Shown here: one piece after another, positions 42,792-52,038 of the stretch | Numbering within the stretch: position 1 is the stretch's first letter | Layout of the letters: each line of letters starts with the position of its first letter | Origin: Arenicella xantha | GTDB lineage: Bacteria; Pseudomonadota; Gammaproteobacteria; Arenicellales; Arenicellaceae | Reading direction: 5' to 3' | Length of the DNA: 64,000 nt | Assembly (NCBI RefSeq): GCF_003315245.1 | Contig: NZ_QNRT01000002.1 | Coordinates: forward strand, 914,206-978,205 | The notes under the pieces: generated by a model | Seen by the model: the letters and a program-made list of their open reading frames with translations, nothing else | Databases searched by the model: none | Told to the model about the DNA's origin: nothing | Program-made: the position numbers and the translations under genes

Positions 42792-45527
42792 ATGAAGAAA
42801 CACACTTGGAATGCGCTGATTTGCGCTTTGTTATTATCAGTCTCGGCTGGCGCTATTTCCGCCGAAGCCGAAATCGACATCCCGTTTGAGAAATTCACTC
42901 TCGACAACGGCTTAACGCTTATTGTACACGAGGACAAGAAGGCACCAATCGTGGCCGTCAATGTTTGGTATCACGTAGGCTCGAAAGATGAAAAAATCGG
43001 TCGCACCGGGTTCGCCCACTTATTTGAACACTTGATGTTTAATGGTTCTGAGAATTACAACGACGATTGGTTCAAACCTTTTGATCGCGTTGGCGCAACC
43101 GGCATGAATGGCACCACCAACCAAGATCGCACCAACTATTATCAAGTTGTACCAAAAAATGCGCTTGAAATGACCTTGTGGATGGAGTCCGATCGTATGG
43201 GCCATTTATTAGGCGCAATCGATCAAGCCAAACTCGATGAACAGCGAGATGTTGTCAAGAACGAAAAACGACAACGTGAAAATCAACCCTATGGTCGGGC
43301 GTTTGGCACTATTTTCGAGAATGTATACCCGCAGGGCCATCCCTACTCTTGGAGTGTTATCGGCTCGATGGAAGACCTTGAAGCAGCAACGGTCGATGAC
43401 GTACATGAATGGTTTAAGACTAAGTACGGCGCGGCTAATGCAACCATCACACTAGCCGGTGATATTGATGCTCAACAAGCCAAATCATTAGTAGAGAAAT
43501 ACTTCGGTCATATTGATGCCGGACCACCGCTGGTGAGACAAACTAACTGGGTTGCAAAACGCACGGGAACCCACGAACAAGTGATGTACGATCGCGTACC
43601 ACAAGCACGGATTTATAAGGTTTGGAATATTCCGGCATGGGGAACCGCCGCCGCTGACTACCTTGATTTGGCCTCCGGCGTATTATCCAATGACAAAAAA
43701 TCACGACTTTATAACCGCCTGGTATACAACGAAAACAAGGCGTCGGATATTCAAGCCTTCTCGTTTAACTCAGAACTCGGTGGCTTATTTGGAATTGTTG
43801 CCACCGCACTGAATGAGCAAGACCTTGACTATATCGATCAGGCGATAGACGAAGAATTGACGAAATTCCTCACTAAGGGCCCGACTCAAGAGGAATTGGC
43901 CAGAGTCAAAGCGAGCGCCAGAGCCGGCTTTGTCAGAACCCTGGAACGAGTAGCAAACAAAGCCGATATTTTGGCTCAGCACGAAGTGTTCTCAGGCACG
44001 CCAGCTACTATTTCGAGTTCCAACCAACGATATCTAGACGCAACAGTACAAGATGTACTGCAAACCTCCCGCGACTGGATCGCTGACGGAGAATATAAAT
44101 TACGCATCCTGCCCTACGCCAAACACCAAGTCAGTGAAAGTACCGTGGACCGCAGCAAAGGAATACCCGAGGTTGGCGCTGCACCAACGGTAAGTTTTGA
44201 CACGCTGCAACGCGCAACGCTGAGCAATGGCTTGCAAGTAATTCTCGCCGAACGAAATGATGTGCCAGTAGTCGGAATGCAATTACTGATTGATGCCGGC
44301 TACGCAGCCGACCAAAGCGTCAAACCAGGCACAGCAAATCTAGCGATGGCAATGCTCGATGAAGGAACTAAGAAATATGATGCGCTCGAAATTAGTTCAA
44401 AATTAGCGCAAATGGGTAGCGCAATCAGCAGCGGCGCGTCGCTCGACTCATCTAGCGTGAACCTCAATAGCTTAAAAGAGTACTTGGAACCAACGCTCGA
44501 TATATTTGCCGACATGGTATTGCATCCAACGTTTCCACAAGATCAGCTTGATCGCTTAAAGAAGCAACAACTAGCGTCTATCTCTCAAGAAAAGAACTCA
44601 CCGTTTGGCGCAGGGCTGCGTTTACTGCCTAAATTGTTATATGGCGACGGGCATGCCTACTCTGCACCGTTCTCAGGCTCAGGCACCGAACAGAGTGTCG
44701 CATCAATGACGGTATCGGACCTGCGCACTTATCACTCGACTTGGTTTAAAGCAAACAATGCGACGCTCATCGTGACCGGCGACGTTAGCCTAACGCAGCT
44801 GGTGCCGATGCTTGAAGCACGCTTATCGAGATTGCCAGCCGGCGAAGTGCCTAGCAAAAACATCGATAAAGTCGAGCCACTTAGCGAGTCTATCGTCTAC
44901 CTTCTTGATCGCCCAGACTCAGAACAATCGGCGATATTGTCTGCAAAAATGCTGCCCAAATACGGCTTCGACGGTGAACTCGCGCTAGAACTCATGAACG
45001 AAGTATTAGGCGCTAGTTTTAATTCGCGAATCAATATGAATCTACGTGAAGACAAAGGCTGGTCGTATGGCGCACGAAGCTTTATTCGTGGCACTGCGTC
45101 AGAACGCCCGTTTATCGCCTACGCGCAAGTTCAAACCGATAAAACCGCAGAGTCTATGTCGGAAATTTACGCAGAGATGAAAGGAATAATGACGGACAAA
45201 CCCGCCGCCGCTGAAGAGCTCGCTCGATCCTTAGACAAACGCACACTGACCTTGCCCGGACGATGGGAAACTGCCGGCGCGGTACAAGCAGACATCGCCA
45301 CCATGGTCAGCTACGGCTTGGAAGACGACTACTGGGACTCCTATGTCACACAGCTGCGAGAAGTAAATTTGGAGCAAGTTAATCAAGCCGCTAAGGAGCA
45401 TTTAACTCCCGATGCAATGCTTTGGGTTGTGGTCGGCGACAAGCGAAAAATTGAATCCGCAGTGCGTGCTGCGAACTTAGGGAAAGTTGTCATCGTGAAC
45501 ACTGAAGGCAGCGCTATTGAGGAGTGA
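42792..45527 (+). CDS. Secreted M16-family zinc metallopeptidase with tandem domains
   Basis: The 911 residues start with a signal peptide (to about AGAISA, residue 24). Two pitrilysin-type halves follow. The first has the inverted zinc motif HLFEH at 76-80, with the third ligand in the NEKRQRENQPYG stretch. The second half (about 475-905) resembles it but lacks HxxEH, as expected for the non-catalytic partner. Such periplasmic proteases degrade peptides; the substrate is unknown. It is transcribed divergently from the Kef-type gene and ends at a bidirectional terminator. Confidence 0.92.
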   Translation: MKKHTWNALICALLLSVSAGAISAEAEIDIPFEKFTLDNGLTLIVHEDKKAPIVAVNVWYHVGSKDEKIGRTGFAHLFEHLMFNGSENYNDDWFKPFDRVGATGMNGTTNQDRTNYYQVVPKNALEMTLWMESDRMGHLLGAIDQAKLDEQRDVVKNEKRQRENQPYGRAFGTIFENVYPQGHPYSWSVIGSMEDLEAATVDDVHEWFKTKYGAANATITLAGDIDAQQAKSLVEKYFGHIDAGPPLVRQTNWVAKRTGTHEQVMYDRVPQARIYKVWNIPAWGTAAADYLDLASGVLSNDKKSRLYNRLVYNENKASDIQAFSFNSELGGLFGIVATALNEQDLDYIDQAIDEELTKFLTKGPTQEELARVKASARAGFVRTLERVANKADILAQHEVFSGTPATISSSNQRYLDATVQDVLQTSRDWIADGEYKLRILPYAKHQVSESTVDRSKGIPEVGAAPTVSFDTLQRATLSNGLQVILAERNDVPVVGMQLLIDAGYAADQSVKPGTANLAMAMLDEGTKKYDALEISSKLAQMGSAISSGASLDSSSVNLNSLKEYLEPTLDIFADMVLHPTFPQDQLDRLKKQQLASISQEKNSPFGAGLRLLPKLLYGDGHAYSAPFSGSGTEQSVASMTVSDLRTYHSTWFKANNATLIVTGDVSLTQLVPMLEARLSRLPAGEVPSKNIDKVEPLSESIVYLLDRPDSEQSAILSAKMLPKYGFDGELALELMNEVLGASFNSRINMNLREDKGWSYGARSFIRGTASERPFIAYAQVQTDKTAESMSEIYAEMKGIMTDKPAAAEELARSLDKRTLTLPGRWETAGAVQADIATMVSYGLEDDYWDSYVTQLREVNLEQVNQAAKEHLTPDAMLWVVVGDKRKIESAVRAANLGKVVIVNTEGSAIEE

Positions 45528-45572
45528 CACTAGCCGCACGAGTACCTAATACGTAATATAGAGCTGCAATAT

Positions 45573-45610
45573 AAAGCCCTGACAAGCAATCTCTGTCAGG
45601 GCTTTATTAT
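45573..45610. terminator. Bidirectional terminator between the M16 peptidase and pirin genes
   Basis: GCCCTGACA and TGTCAGGGC form a perfect 9-bp stem with a 9-base loop, flanked by AAA on the left and TTTATTATTT on the right. It serves the plus-strand peptidase and probably also the minus-strand pirin gene. Confidence 0.9.
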
Positions 45611-45641
45611 TTGTATAATTAATTTTGGCTGCTGACCGCCC

Positions 45642-46499
45642 TTAACTGGCAGGGAAAGGAATCCTTTCATCATCATCACCAATGACTGGCGGAAACTCAC
45701 CACGCTCCCATTGAGCCGCAGCCGCCGCAATTCGATTACGATCAAACGATACAAAATTCCATTCGAGGTGAGGCTTTGACTCCCACTGCTTGCCACCAAG
45801 CAGAATCATGCGCGAAAAACGCAGCACCTCGATGTTGGCGTCGGGCTCAACCAACACAGACGCTCCCGCTTGAATCACCAGTCCATCGACACGCAAACCG
45901 CCCTCCTCTAAGTAAATCAAACACTCTTGATCAGGGTTAGGTCTCGCCAGCTTGACGCCTTGATTAGCAGTCACATCGAGCAGGAACATCGGCGAAAAAG
46001 TTTTAAGCCGCGACTCAAGTCCATACGCTTCGCCAATAACTAAACGCGCACTGACGCCTTCAAATAAATAATGCGGGAGATCAAACCGCGAAACATGCTC
46101 AAAGCTCGGATCGATTTCAGCATACTCCTTTGGTAAAGCTACCCAACACTGCAAACCATTCAAGCTATGCTGCGACGCTAGCGTCTCCAGCGTCTCTCTT
46201 TCTGAATGAGTAATTCCTTTACCAGCCACCATCCAATTAACGTCGCCAGGATGAATCTCAAGGCAATTCCCCAAACTATCGCGGTGCAGAATGCTGCCAG
46301 TAATTAAATAGGTGAGCGTCGCCAAACCAATATGTGGATGTGGTCGCACATTCACGCCTTGACCCGGAGCAAACTCTGCCGGCCCCATATGATCTAAAAA
46401 AACGAAGGGGCCGACCATTCTCTTTTCACTATTAGGCAATATTCGCGCCACAGAAAATTCGCCCAAGTCCGTTACAACCGGCTCTAAGTGCTTAACCAT
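45642..46499 (-). CDS. Pirin-family protein
   Basis: This 285-residue bicupin matches bacterial pirins: FVFLDHMGPAEFAPGQGVNVRPHPHIGLATLTYL, cited here as GPAEFAPG and RPHPHIGLATLTYL, with the His pair as metal ligands; HRDSLGN and GDVNWMVAGKGITHSE complete the N-terminal cupin. Some pirins cleave quercetin, others act as regulators; the role here is open. The C-terminal half includes WNFVSFDRNRI and ends near the terminator. A divergent small reading frame starts 66 bases beyond its start. Confidence 0.92.
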   Translation of the reverse strand: MVKHLEPVVTDLGEFSVARILPNSEKRMVGPFVFLDHMGPAEFAPGQGVNVRPHPHIGLATLTYLITGSILHRDSLGNCLEIHPGDVNWMVAGKGITHSERETLETLASQHSLNGLQCWVALPKEYAEIDPSFEHVSRFDLPHYLFEGVSARLVIGEAYGLESRLKTFSPMFLLDVTANQGVKLARPNPDQECLIYLEEGGLRVDGLVIQAGASVLVEPDANIEVLRFSRMILLGGKQWESKPHLEWNFVSFDRNRIAAAAAQWERGEFPPVIGDDDERIPFPAS

Positions 46500-46565
46500 A
46501 CGCTTTCCCTCTTACAATAATCGATTAGCAAGAGAACTAGATTAACAAAAACCTGGAATAATCTT

Positions 46566-46694
46566 ATGAAGAATCAACGCCCACCTAAATTTATTCGCCA
46601 ACCCAGTGCGTTCCATGAACGAAGAGCATTTAGCGGAATAAAGCACCCTCAGCAAAACCAAACCACCAATACGTTGACGCAAGGATTAGGCTGA
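46566..46694 (+). CDS. Possible small basic protein (42 residues)
   Basis: An ATG at 46566, with GGA 8 bases before it, opens a 42-codon frame encoding a basic, Gln-, Pro- and Arg-rich peptide that begins MKNQRPPKFIRQ and ends at TGA 46692-46694. It has no signal peptide or recognised motif. It is divergent from pirin and convergent toward the tRNA-Asp terminator. Coding status rests only on frame, ribosome site and a plausible composition. Confidence 0.35.
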   Translation: MKNQRPPKFIRQPSAFHERRAFSGIKHPQQNQTTNTLTQGLG

Positions 46695-46727
46695 AACCTT
46701 AGTTTAACGACTCAATGAATATCGTGG

Positions 46728-46760
46728 ACAAAAAAAACGACCGCCTAAGCGATCGTCTTT
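46728..46760 (-). terminator. Intrinsic terminator of the tRNA-Val/tRNA-Asp unit
   Basis: On the minus strand ACGATCGC, loop TTAG and GCGGTCGT form an 8-bp stem (one G-U), followed by a run of T. It lies 27 bases below the tRNA-Asp end. Confidence 0.88.
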
Positions 46761-46786
46761 TAAAGTTCGGACAATTTAAGTAAAAG

Positions 46787-46863
46787 TGGCGGAGCGGACG
46801 GGACTCGAACCCGCGACCCCCGGCGTGACAGGCCGGTATTCTAACCAACTGAACTACCGCTCC
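46787..46863 (-). tRNA. tRNA-Asp (anticodon GTC)
   Basis: Cloverleaf on the minus strand: acceptor GGAGCGG/CCGCTCC, anticodon stem CCGGC/GCCGG with loop CTGTCAC (anticodon GTC), T-arm CGCGGG-TTCGAGT-CCCG and encoded CCA. It follows tRNA-Val by 16 bases, in the same transcript. Confidence 0.97.
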
Positions 46864-46879
46864 GCATTTTACTTAAATC

Positions 46880-46955
46880 TGGTGGGCGCTAGTGGACTTG
46901 AACCACTGACCCTCGCCTTGTAAGGGCGATGCTCTACCAACTGAGCTAAGCGCCC
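46880..46955 (-). tRNA. tRNA-Val (anticodon TAC)
   Basis: Minus-strand cloverleaf: acceptor GGGCGCT/AGCGCCC, D-stem GCTC/GAGC, anticodon stem TCGCC/GGCGA with loop CTTACAA (anticodon TAC), T-arm AGTGG-TTCAAGT-CCACT and CCA. It is the first gene of a two-tRNA unit with a strong promoter. Confidence 0.97.
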
Positions 46956-46979
46956 GAATCTAGCAGATTTGGGAGGGCG

Positions 46980-47007
46980 ATAATAGCAGAAGCTACGTCT
47001 CTTGCAA
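46980..47007 (-). promoter_or_regulatory. Sigma-70 promoter of tRNA-Val/tRNA-Asp
   Basis: TTGCAA and TATTAT are 16 bases apart on the minus strand, 24 bases before tRNA-Val, with a GC-rich discriminator (CGCCCTCCC) typical of stringent stable-RNA promoters. Confidence 0.7.
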
Positions 47008-47055
47008 GCATGTTTTTCAACTTTTTTTGCAAGCCTCAACCCCTCCGAAGCGGCG

Positions 47056-47328
47056 CTAGTTTAATGCATCCTTAAGAGCTTTACCAGCCTTAAATTTAGC
47101 TAATTTTGATGCCGCGATTTTAATCGTTTCACCAGTACGTGGATTACGGCCATCACGTGCCGCACGGTCACTTACAGAGAACGTTCCAAAGCCAACAAAA
47201 GTAACACTATCGCCCTTCTTTAAAGCACCTGTGATCCCTTCTAGAACTGCGTCAAGCGCATCGCCAGCTGAAGATTTAGAAATATCCGCTTTCGCAGCAA
47301 CGATGTCGATAAGTTCTGATTTATTCAC
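47056..47328 (-). CDS. hupB: DNA-binding protein HU-beta
   Basis: HU is a nucleoid protein that bends DNA. The 90 residues follow HupB closely: [41 protein letters not shown] with the DNA-contacting arm, and [16 protein letters not shown] at the end. The start codon is GTG (47326-47328), preceded by GAGGA at 7-base spacing; hupB of Escherichia coli also uses GTG. It lies 420 bases after lon on the same strand. Confidence 0.97.
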   Translation of the reverse strand: MNKSELIDIVAAKADISKSSAGDALDAVLEGITGALKKGDSVTFVGFGTFSVSDRAARDGRNPRTGETIKIAASKLAKFKAGKALKDALN

Positions 47329-47748
47329 ACTTAATTCCTCAAGGTAATTTGTTTATATTTATTTTGTGTTTAGGTAGTTGTGTAAGCATCAAAGTAAAAC
47401 TCCAACACCTACGTAAGTTTCTGCTAAAAGACAATCTCGATCTTCAAGCATCTTGGGCTTCGTTAAGACCAAAATCGGCCCCAATGAAACCTGCAGACTT
47501 ACTTACACTATGGTTAAGGTGTAAGGCGTCACAGTGCAAGAAAATTAGGCCTACAATACCGGTAAATAGCCGGTGACCATGAGCACAGCGGGTATCATGT
47601 TCTTTTTGACAACAAAAAACAATATTGACTTATGAATATTTTTTTTGTAAACCCAATAACGACGCGGGTTTCCGGCCATTTGGCCATTATATAGCTTTAA
47701 TCTGGCGTTTCAATAACACGCCAGATCATATTGATTTACAATAGAAAG
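47329..47748. other. Spacer between lon and hupB
   Basis: No gene is visible in this 420-base gap. It contains an AT-rich stretch near 47630-47655 that could hold the hupB promoter and, next to the lon stop, the hairpin listed separately. I could not pick a promoter with confidence. Confidence 0.5.
47700..47726 (-). other. Hairpin after lon
   Basis: ATCTGGCGT and ACGCCAGAT pair perfectly (9 bp, 9-base loop) 23 bases past the lon stop. The following bases are TAAAGC, not a T-run, so it may limit rather than stop read-through into hupB. Confidence 0.5.
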
Positions 47749-50166
47749 TTAGTGGCGAGCCGCTGGTTCTGGCTTTTTTGCCTCATCCGAGCTCGTTACC
47801 GATGTTTCATCGTCTCCACCGCCGGACTTGGCCGCTGGCGCATCCGTGAGTGCAACTTCGAGAACCTCATCCACCCATTTTACCGGCACAATAGTTAAAT
47901 CTGCTTTTATTTCATCGGAGATTTCCACCAGATCTTTTTCATTCTGCTGCGGAATAATGACGGTTTTAATCGCTCCTCGATGTGCTGCCAACAACTTTTC
48001 TTTCAGCCCACCAATCGGCAACACTTCGCCACGCAACGTTATTTCGCCAGTCATCGCTACATCAGCTCGAACCGGTGCGCCAGTCGCTGCCGAAATTAAA
48101 GCCGTGCACATCGCAATTCCGGCGCTAGGACCATCTTTCGGTGTGGCGCCCTCTGGCACATGAATATGAAAATCGTTTTCAGCAAAAAAAGCTTTATCTA
48201 AGCCTAGTGCATGCGAACGCGAACGAACCACGGTAACGGCCGCCTGAATAGATTCCTGCATCACATCGCCAAGCTTACCAGTGTAAGTTTGCTTACCCTT
48301 ACCGGGTACGATCACAGCCTCAATCGACAACAGCTCGCCGCCTACGGAGGTCCAAGCCAAGCCAGTCACCTGACCAACTCGATTTTCTTCCTCGGCTAAA
48401 CCAAAGCTATATTTTCGAACCCCAAGATACTCACCAGCATTGTCGGAATTAACGATAACTTTTTCGAGCTTGGCATTCATTACCAACTGCTTCGTCACTT
48501 TTCGGCAAATTTTAGCGATTTCACGCTCCAAACCACGAACGCCCGCTTCACGAGTGTAGTAGCGAATAATATCGAGAATTGCTGACTTATCAATTTCGAC
48601 CTCAGTTTTGCGCAAACCATTATTCTTAGTCTGCTTAGCCACAAGGTAACGCAGCGCGATATTAAGCTTCTCGTCCTCCGTATAGCCTTCCAAACGGATC
48701 ACTTCCATACGATCTAGAAGCGGCCCCGGAATATCGAGACTATTCGCAGTCGCAACAAACATGACTTCAGACAGATCATAATCGACTTCTAAATAGTGGT
48801 CGGCAAACGTACTGTTTTGCTCAGGATCCAACACCTCCAACATAGCTGAAGCTGGATCACCGCGAAAATCGGCTGCCATTTTATCTATTTCATCTAGCAA
48901 AAACAGTGGATTACGCGTCTTAACCTTAGACATATTTTGCACGATCTTGCCTGGCATCGAACCAATATAGGTTCGACGGTGGCCTCTGATTTCGGCCTCG
49001 TCTCGTACCCCACCTAAGGACATTCTAATGAACTTTCGATTAGTCGCCTTGGCAATAGATTTACCAAGTGACGTCTTACCGACACCTGGAGGGCCAACCA
49101 AGCACAAAATGGGGCCTTTCATCTTTTTGAGACGTTGTTGAACCGCTAAATATTCAAGAATTCGCTCCTTAACTTTCTCTAACCCAAAGTGGTCTTCGTC
49201 GAGAATAACTTGGGCACCTTCGATATCACTTCTCACGCGTGAACGCTTCTTCCAAGGAACTTGAACAATCCAATCGATGTAGTTTCTGACTACAGCCGCC
49301 TCGGCGGACATCGGAGACATCATTTTAAGCTTCTTGATTTCGCCATCAACTTTTTCGCGAGCCTCCTTACTCATGCCCGCGGCTTCGACTTTGGCTTGAA
49401 TTTCTTCAAGCTCACTTTGGCCTTCTTCGGTTTCGCCTAATTCATTCTGAATCGCCTTCATTTGCTCATTCAGATAGTATTCCCGCTGGCTCTTCTCCAT
49501 TTGCTTTTTGACACGACCGCGAATCTTTTTCTCAACGCGATGCATGTCTAGCTCAGATTCCATAAATGACAGGACATGATCCAAACGTTCATTCAGATCA
49601 TCCGCCTCTAGCAAAAACTGCTTATCCTCAAGCTTAAGCTCTAAAAAACCCGCAATGGTATCGACTAAGCGATCAAGATCATCAATAGCTCGCAGCTGAC
49701 CAAGTGCTTCTGGCGCAACCTTAGAATTTATCTTGCTGTAGTTTTCGAACTCCGACGATAACGTCCGAATCGCAACTTCAGCTTCATTCTTATCGATTTC
49801 ATTTGTGTATAAAGGCTCGACCAACGCAGAAAAACACTCAGCTTCGACAACTTTTTGGAGATGCACACGCTGCTTACCTTCGACTAATACTTTGACCGTA
49901 CCGTCGGGTAACTTGAGCAGCTGAAGTATGTTTGCTAGCACACCGACTTCATAAATTTCTTGTTCGCCAGGCTCCTCGGTCGACGCATCGTGCTGAGCGA
50001 CAAGCGCGATCTGCTTACCGTTTTCCATGGCTTGCTCAAGCGCAATTATCGACTTCTCCCGACCGACGAACAATGGAATAACCATATGCGGAAAAACCAC
50101 CACATCGCGTAACGGAAGCAGTGGGAACGGCGTGGCGTAATCTATAGCTGTGGATTCTTCTGACAT
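47749..50166 (-). CDS. lon: ATP-dependent protease Lon
   Basis: Lon is a hexameric AAA+ protease for misfolded and regulatory proteins. The 805 residues show the N-terminal LAN domain (PLLPLRDVVVFPHMVIPLFVGR), the AAA+ core with GPPGVGKTSLGKSIA (Walker A) and FLLDEIDKM (Walker B), and the Ser-Lys protease domain with PKDGPSAGIAM (catalytic Ser) and GLKEKLLAAHRGAIK (catalytic Lys). The tail after about 780 is Ser/Asp-rich. A near-consensus sigma-32 promoter lies about 75 bases upstream, so heat induction is expected. Confidence 0.98.
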   Translation of the reverse strand: MSEESTAIDYATPFPLLPLRDVVVFPHMVIPLFVGREKSIIALEQAMENGKQIALVAQHDASTEEPGEQEIYEVGVLANILQLLKLPDGTVKVLVEGKQRVHLQKVVEAECFSALVEPLYTNEIDKNEAEVAIRTLSSEFENYSKINSKVAPEALGQLRAIDDLDRLVDTIAGFLELKLEDKQFLLEADDLNERLDHVLSFMESELDMHRVEKKIRGRVKKQMEKSQREYYLNEQMKAIQNELGETEEGQSELEEIQAKVEAAGMSKEAREKVDGEIKKLKMMSPMSAEAAVVRNYIDWIVQVPWKKRSRVRSDIEGAQVILDEDHFGLEKVKERILEYLAVQQRLKKMKGPILCLVGPPGVGKTSLGKSIAKATNRKFIRMSLGGVRDEAEIRGHRRTYIGSMPGKIVQNMSKVKTRNPLFLLDEIDKMAADFRGDPASAMLEVLDPEQNSTFADHYLEVDYDLSEVMFVATANSLDIPGPLLDRMEVIRLEGYTEDEKLNIALRYLVAKQTKNNGLRKTEVEIDKSAILDIIRYYTREAGVRGLEREIAKICRKVTKQLVMNAKLEKVIVNSDNAGEYLGVRKYSFGLAEEENRVGQVTGLAWTSVGGELLSIEAVIVPGKGKQTYTGKLGDVMQESIQAAVTVVRSRSHALGLDKAFFAENDFHIHVPEGATPKDGPSAGIAMCTALISAATGAPVRADVAMTGEITLRGEVLPIGGLKEKLLAAHRGAIKTVIIPQQNEKDLVEISDEIKADLTIVPVKWVDEVLEVALTDAPAAKSGGGDDETSVTSSDEAKKPEPAARH

Positions 50167-50240
50167 AAATGAAACCTATATTTGGTGATACTGGCCACGC
50201 CCTACAACGGGGTCGACCGTACGCATTAGTCTTGGGCTAG

Positions 50241-50268
50241 TTATGGGATCGCAAACCGACGTTTCAAG
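50241..50268 (-). promoter_or_regulatory. Sigma-32 (heat-shock) promoter of lon
   Basis: On the minus strand CTTGAAA is followed, after 14 bases, by CCCATAA, close to the sigma-32 consensus CTTGAAA then CCCCATNT. It ends 74 bases before the lon start codon. Heat-shock control of lon is known in Escherichia coli. Confidence 0.8.
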
Positions 50269-50344
50269 TAGGCCATCACTTATGCTAGCGTCGCGTCACA
50301 AACTTCGACGGAAATATTGACATCAGTGTCAGTTCGACTAGTGA

Positions 50345-50364
50345 TGGCGCGCAGTAGCGCGCCA
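50345..50364 (-). other. GC-rich hairpin after clpX
   Basis: TGGCGCGC and GCGCGCCA pair over 8 bp around an AGTA loop, 68 bases past the clpX stop. No T-run on either side. It may be a partial terminator or RNA-stability element between clpX and lon. Confidence 0.45.
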
Positions 50365-50431
50365 CACACCCGAACATAATGATCTTCCGCCTACTAAAGT
50401 TGGCTTAACAGTAATTGTCGGCAAGCGCTGA

Positions 50432-51703
50432 CTATGCAGTTTTTTCAGCGTCTGCTTCTTCGTAAATAAACAACGGACGAGCGCCCTCTAAAATCGTGCT
50501 CGCATCCACCGAAACCTTCTGAACGCCTTCTTTAGATGGCAATTCATACATTGTTTCAAGTAACGCGTTCTCGAGTATTGATCGCAGGCCGCGCGCACCG
50601 GTTTTTCGTTTCAGTGCTTTTTTAGCCACAGCACGCAACGCATCCTCGCGAATTTCCAACTCAATATTGTCGAGTTTCATGAGCCGTTGATACTGCTTAA
50701 CCAGCGCATTCTTAGGTTGCGTCAAAATCGTCATCAAGGCTTCTTCATCGAGTTCTTCGAGCGTTGCGATGATCGGTAAGCGGCCAATAAATTCAGGAAT
50801 CAGACCGTAGCGAACCAAATCTTCTGGCTCTAATTTTTTGAGGTGCTCAGAAAGAAACGGGTTATCAGTCTTGCTGTGCACTTCGGCACCAAAACCAATA
50901 CCACTTTTCTCAGATCGATCACGGATTATTTGATCAAGACCGGAGAAAGCACCACCGCAAATAAACAAAATATTGCGCGTATTAACCTGCAAAAATTCTT
51001 GCTGAGGATGCTTGCGGCCACCTTGTGGTGGCACTGACGCGGTAGTACCTTCAATCAATTTTAGTAGCGCCTGCTGAACGCCCTCGCCGGAAACATCACG
51101 AGTAATCGATGGATTATCAGACTTACGAGAAATCTTATCGATCTCATCAATATAGACGATACCAGTTTGTGCTTTGTCGACATCGTAATCGCACTTCTGC
51201 AACAATTTTTGAATAATGTTCTCGACATCTTCACCAACATAACCGGCCTCTGTTAAGGTCGTTGCGTCGGCAATGGTAAACGGCACATTGAGCTGTCGAG
51301 CAAGCGTTTCGGCTAGCAGTGTTTTCCCCGAGCCAGTCGGGCCGATCAGCATAATATTACTTTTAGCAATATCGACATCGTCCTCAAGCTGCTGACTGCG
51401 AATACGTTTATAGTGGTTATAAACAGCAACTGACAGTACTTTCTTAGCGTCTTCTTGCGAGATTACATAGTCGTTCAACCCAGCATGAATTTCCTCTGGC
51501 GTTGGAAATACTTCCTTCTCCTCCGCCTTAGAAACATCATCAATAGCTTCTTCACGAATGATATCCTCACATAGGTCCACACATTCGTCGCAAATAAACA
51601 CCGATGGTCCGGCAATCAGCTTGCGTACCTCATGTTGGCTTTTGCCACAAAATGAACAATAAAGTAGCTTATTATCGTCGTTACTTTTATTGTCGTCACT
51701 CAT
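50432..51703 (-). CDS. clpX: ATP-dependent unfoldase ClpX
   Basis: ClpX unfolds substrates and feeds them to ClpP. The 423 residues have the zinc-binding domain with C16, C19, C38 and C41, Walker A GPTGSGKT at 121-128, [11 protein letters not shown] (Walker B), and the IGF loop in [10 protein letters not shown] that docks on ClpP. A strong ribosome site (AGGGG) precedes the ATG. In most relatives clpX follows clpP directly; here a rhodanese gene and a 335-base gap intervene. Confidence 0.98.
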   Translation of the reverse strand: MSDDNKSNDDNKLLYCSFCGKSQHEVRKLIAGPSVFICDECVDLCEDIIREEAIDDVSKAEEKEVFPTPEEIHAGLNDYVISQEDAKKVLSVAVYNHYKRIRSQQLEDDVDIAKSNIMLIGPTGSGKTLLAETLARQLNVPFTIADATTLTEAGYVGEDVENIIQKLLQKCDYDVDKAQTGIVYIDEIDKISRKSDNPSITRDVSGEGVQQALLKLIEGTTASVPPQGGRKHPQQEFLQVNTRNILFICGGAFSGLDQIIRDRSEKSGIGFGAEVHSKTDNPFLSEHLKKLEPEDLVRYGLIPEFIGRLPIIATLEELDEEALMTILTQPKNALVKQYQRLMKLDNIELEIREDALRAVAKKALKRKTGARGLRSILENALLETMYELPSKEGVQKVSVDASTILEGARPLFIYEEADAEKTA

Positions 51704-52038
51704 AAAGACCCCTTAGGTAAAATCCACGAAATTCTATAGGCTCAAAGTCGTGTAAAACTTGTCATCTGAAATACAACCGACTTTGAGCGGTAAATTGGCG
51801 GTGACGAGCGTGTAAGCCGTTCACCTTAAAAGCCATCCTGCTAAATATCTGTCTAGTCAGGAATGACATGAAATTGATGCTTTGAGCCTTCATTTTTGTA
51901 GCTGTCACTAAATTGTAACCCAATTGAAGACCTGATTACATCGTCAAAACCTACACTTATGGCAATCTAACTGTTAACCGACAACGCCAATCAGGCTGCG
52001 TTAATCAGCAAGTTAAGTCGGTTATTAGCCACAAAACC
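51704..52038. other. Gene-free leader region upstream of clpX
   Basis: No gene is seen in these 335 bases. The main structure is a perfect 11-bp inverted repeat at 51740-51750 and 51778-51788. A related CTTTGAGC lies near 51880. The region should carry the clpX promoter and leader RNA; no sigma-32 site is visible. Confidence 0.55.
51740..51788. repeat. Inverted repeat in the clpX leader
   Basis: GCTCAAAGTCG (51740-51750) is matched by CGACTTTGAGC (51778-51788), a perfect 11-bp inverted repeat with 27 bases between arms. It ends 37 bases before the clpX start. It could form an RNA stem in the leader or be a protein-binding site. Confidence 0.85.
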
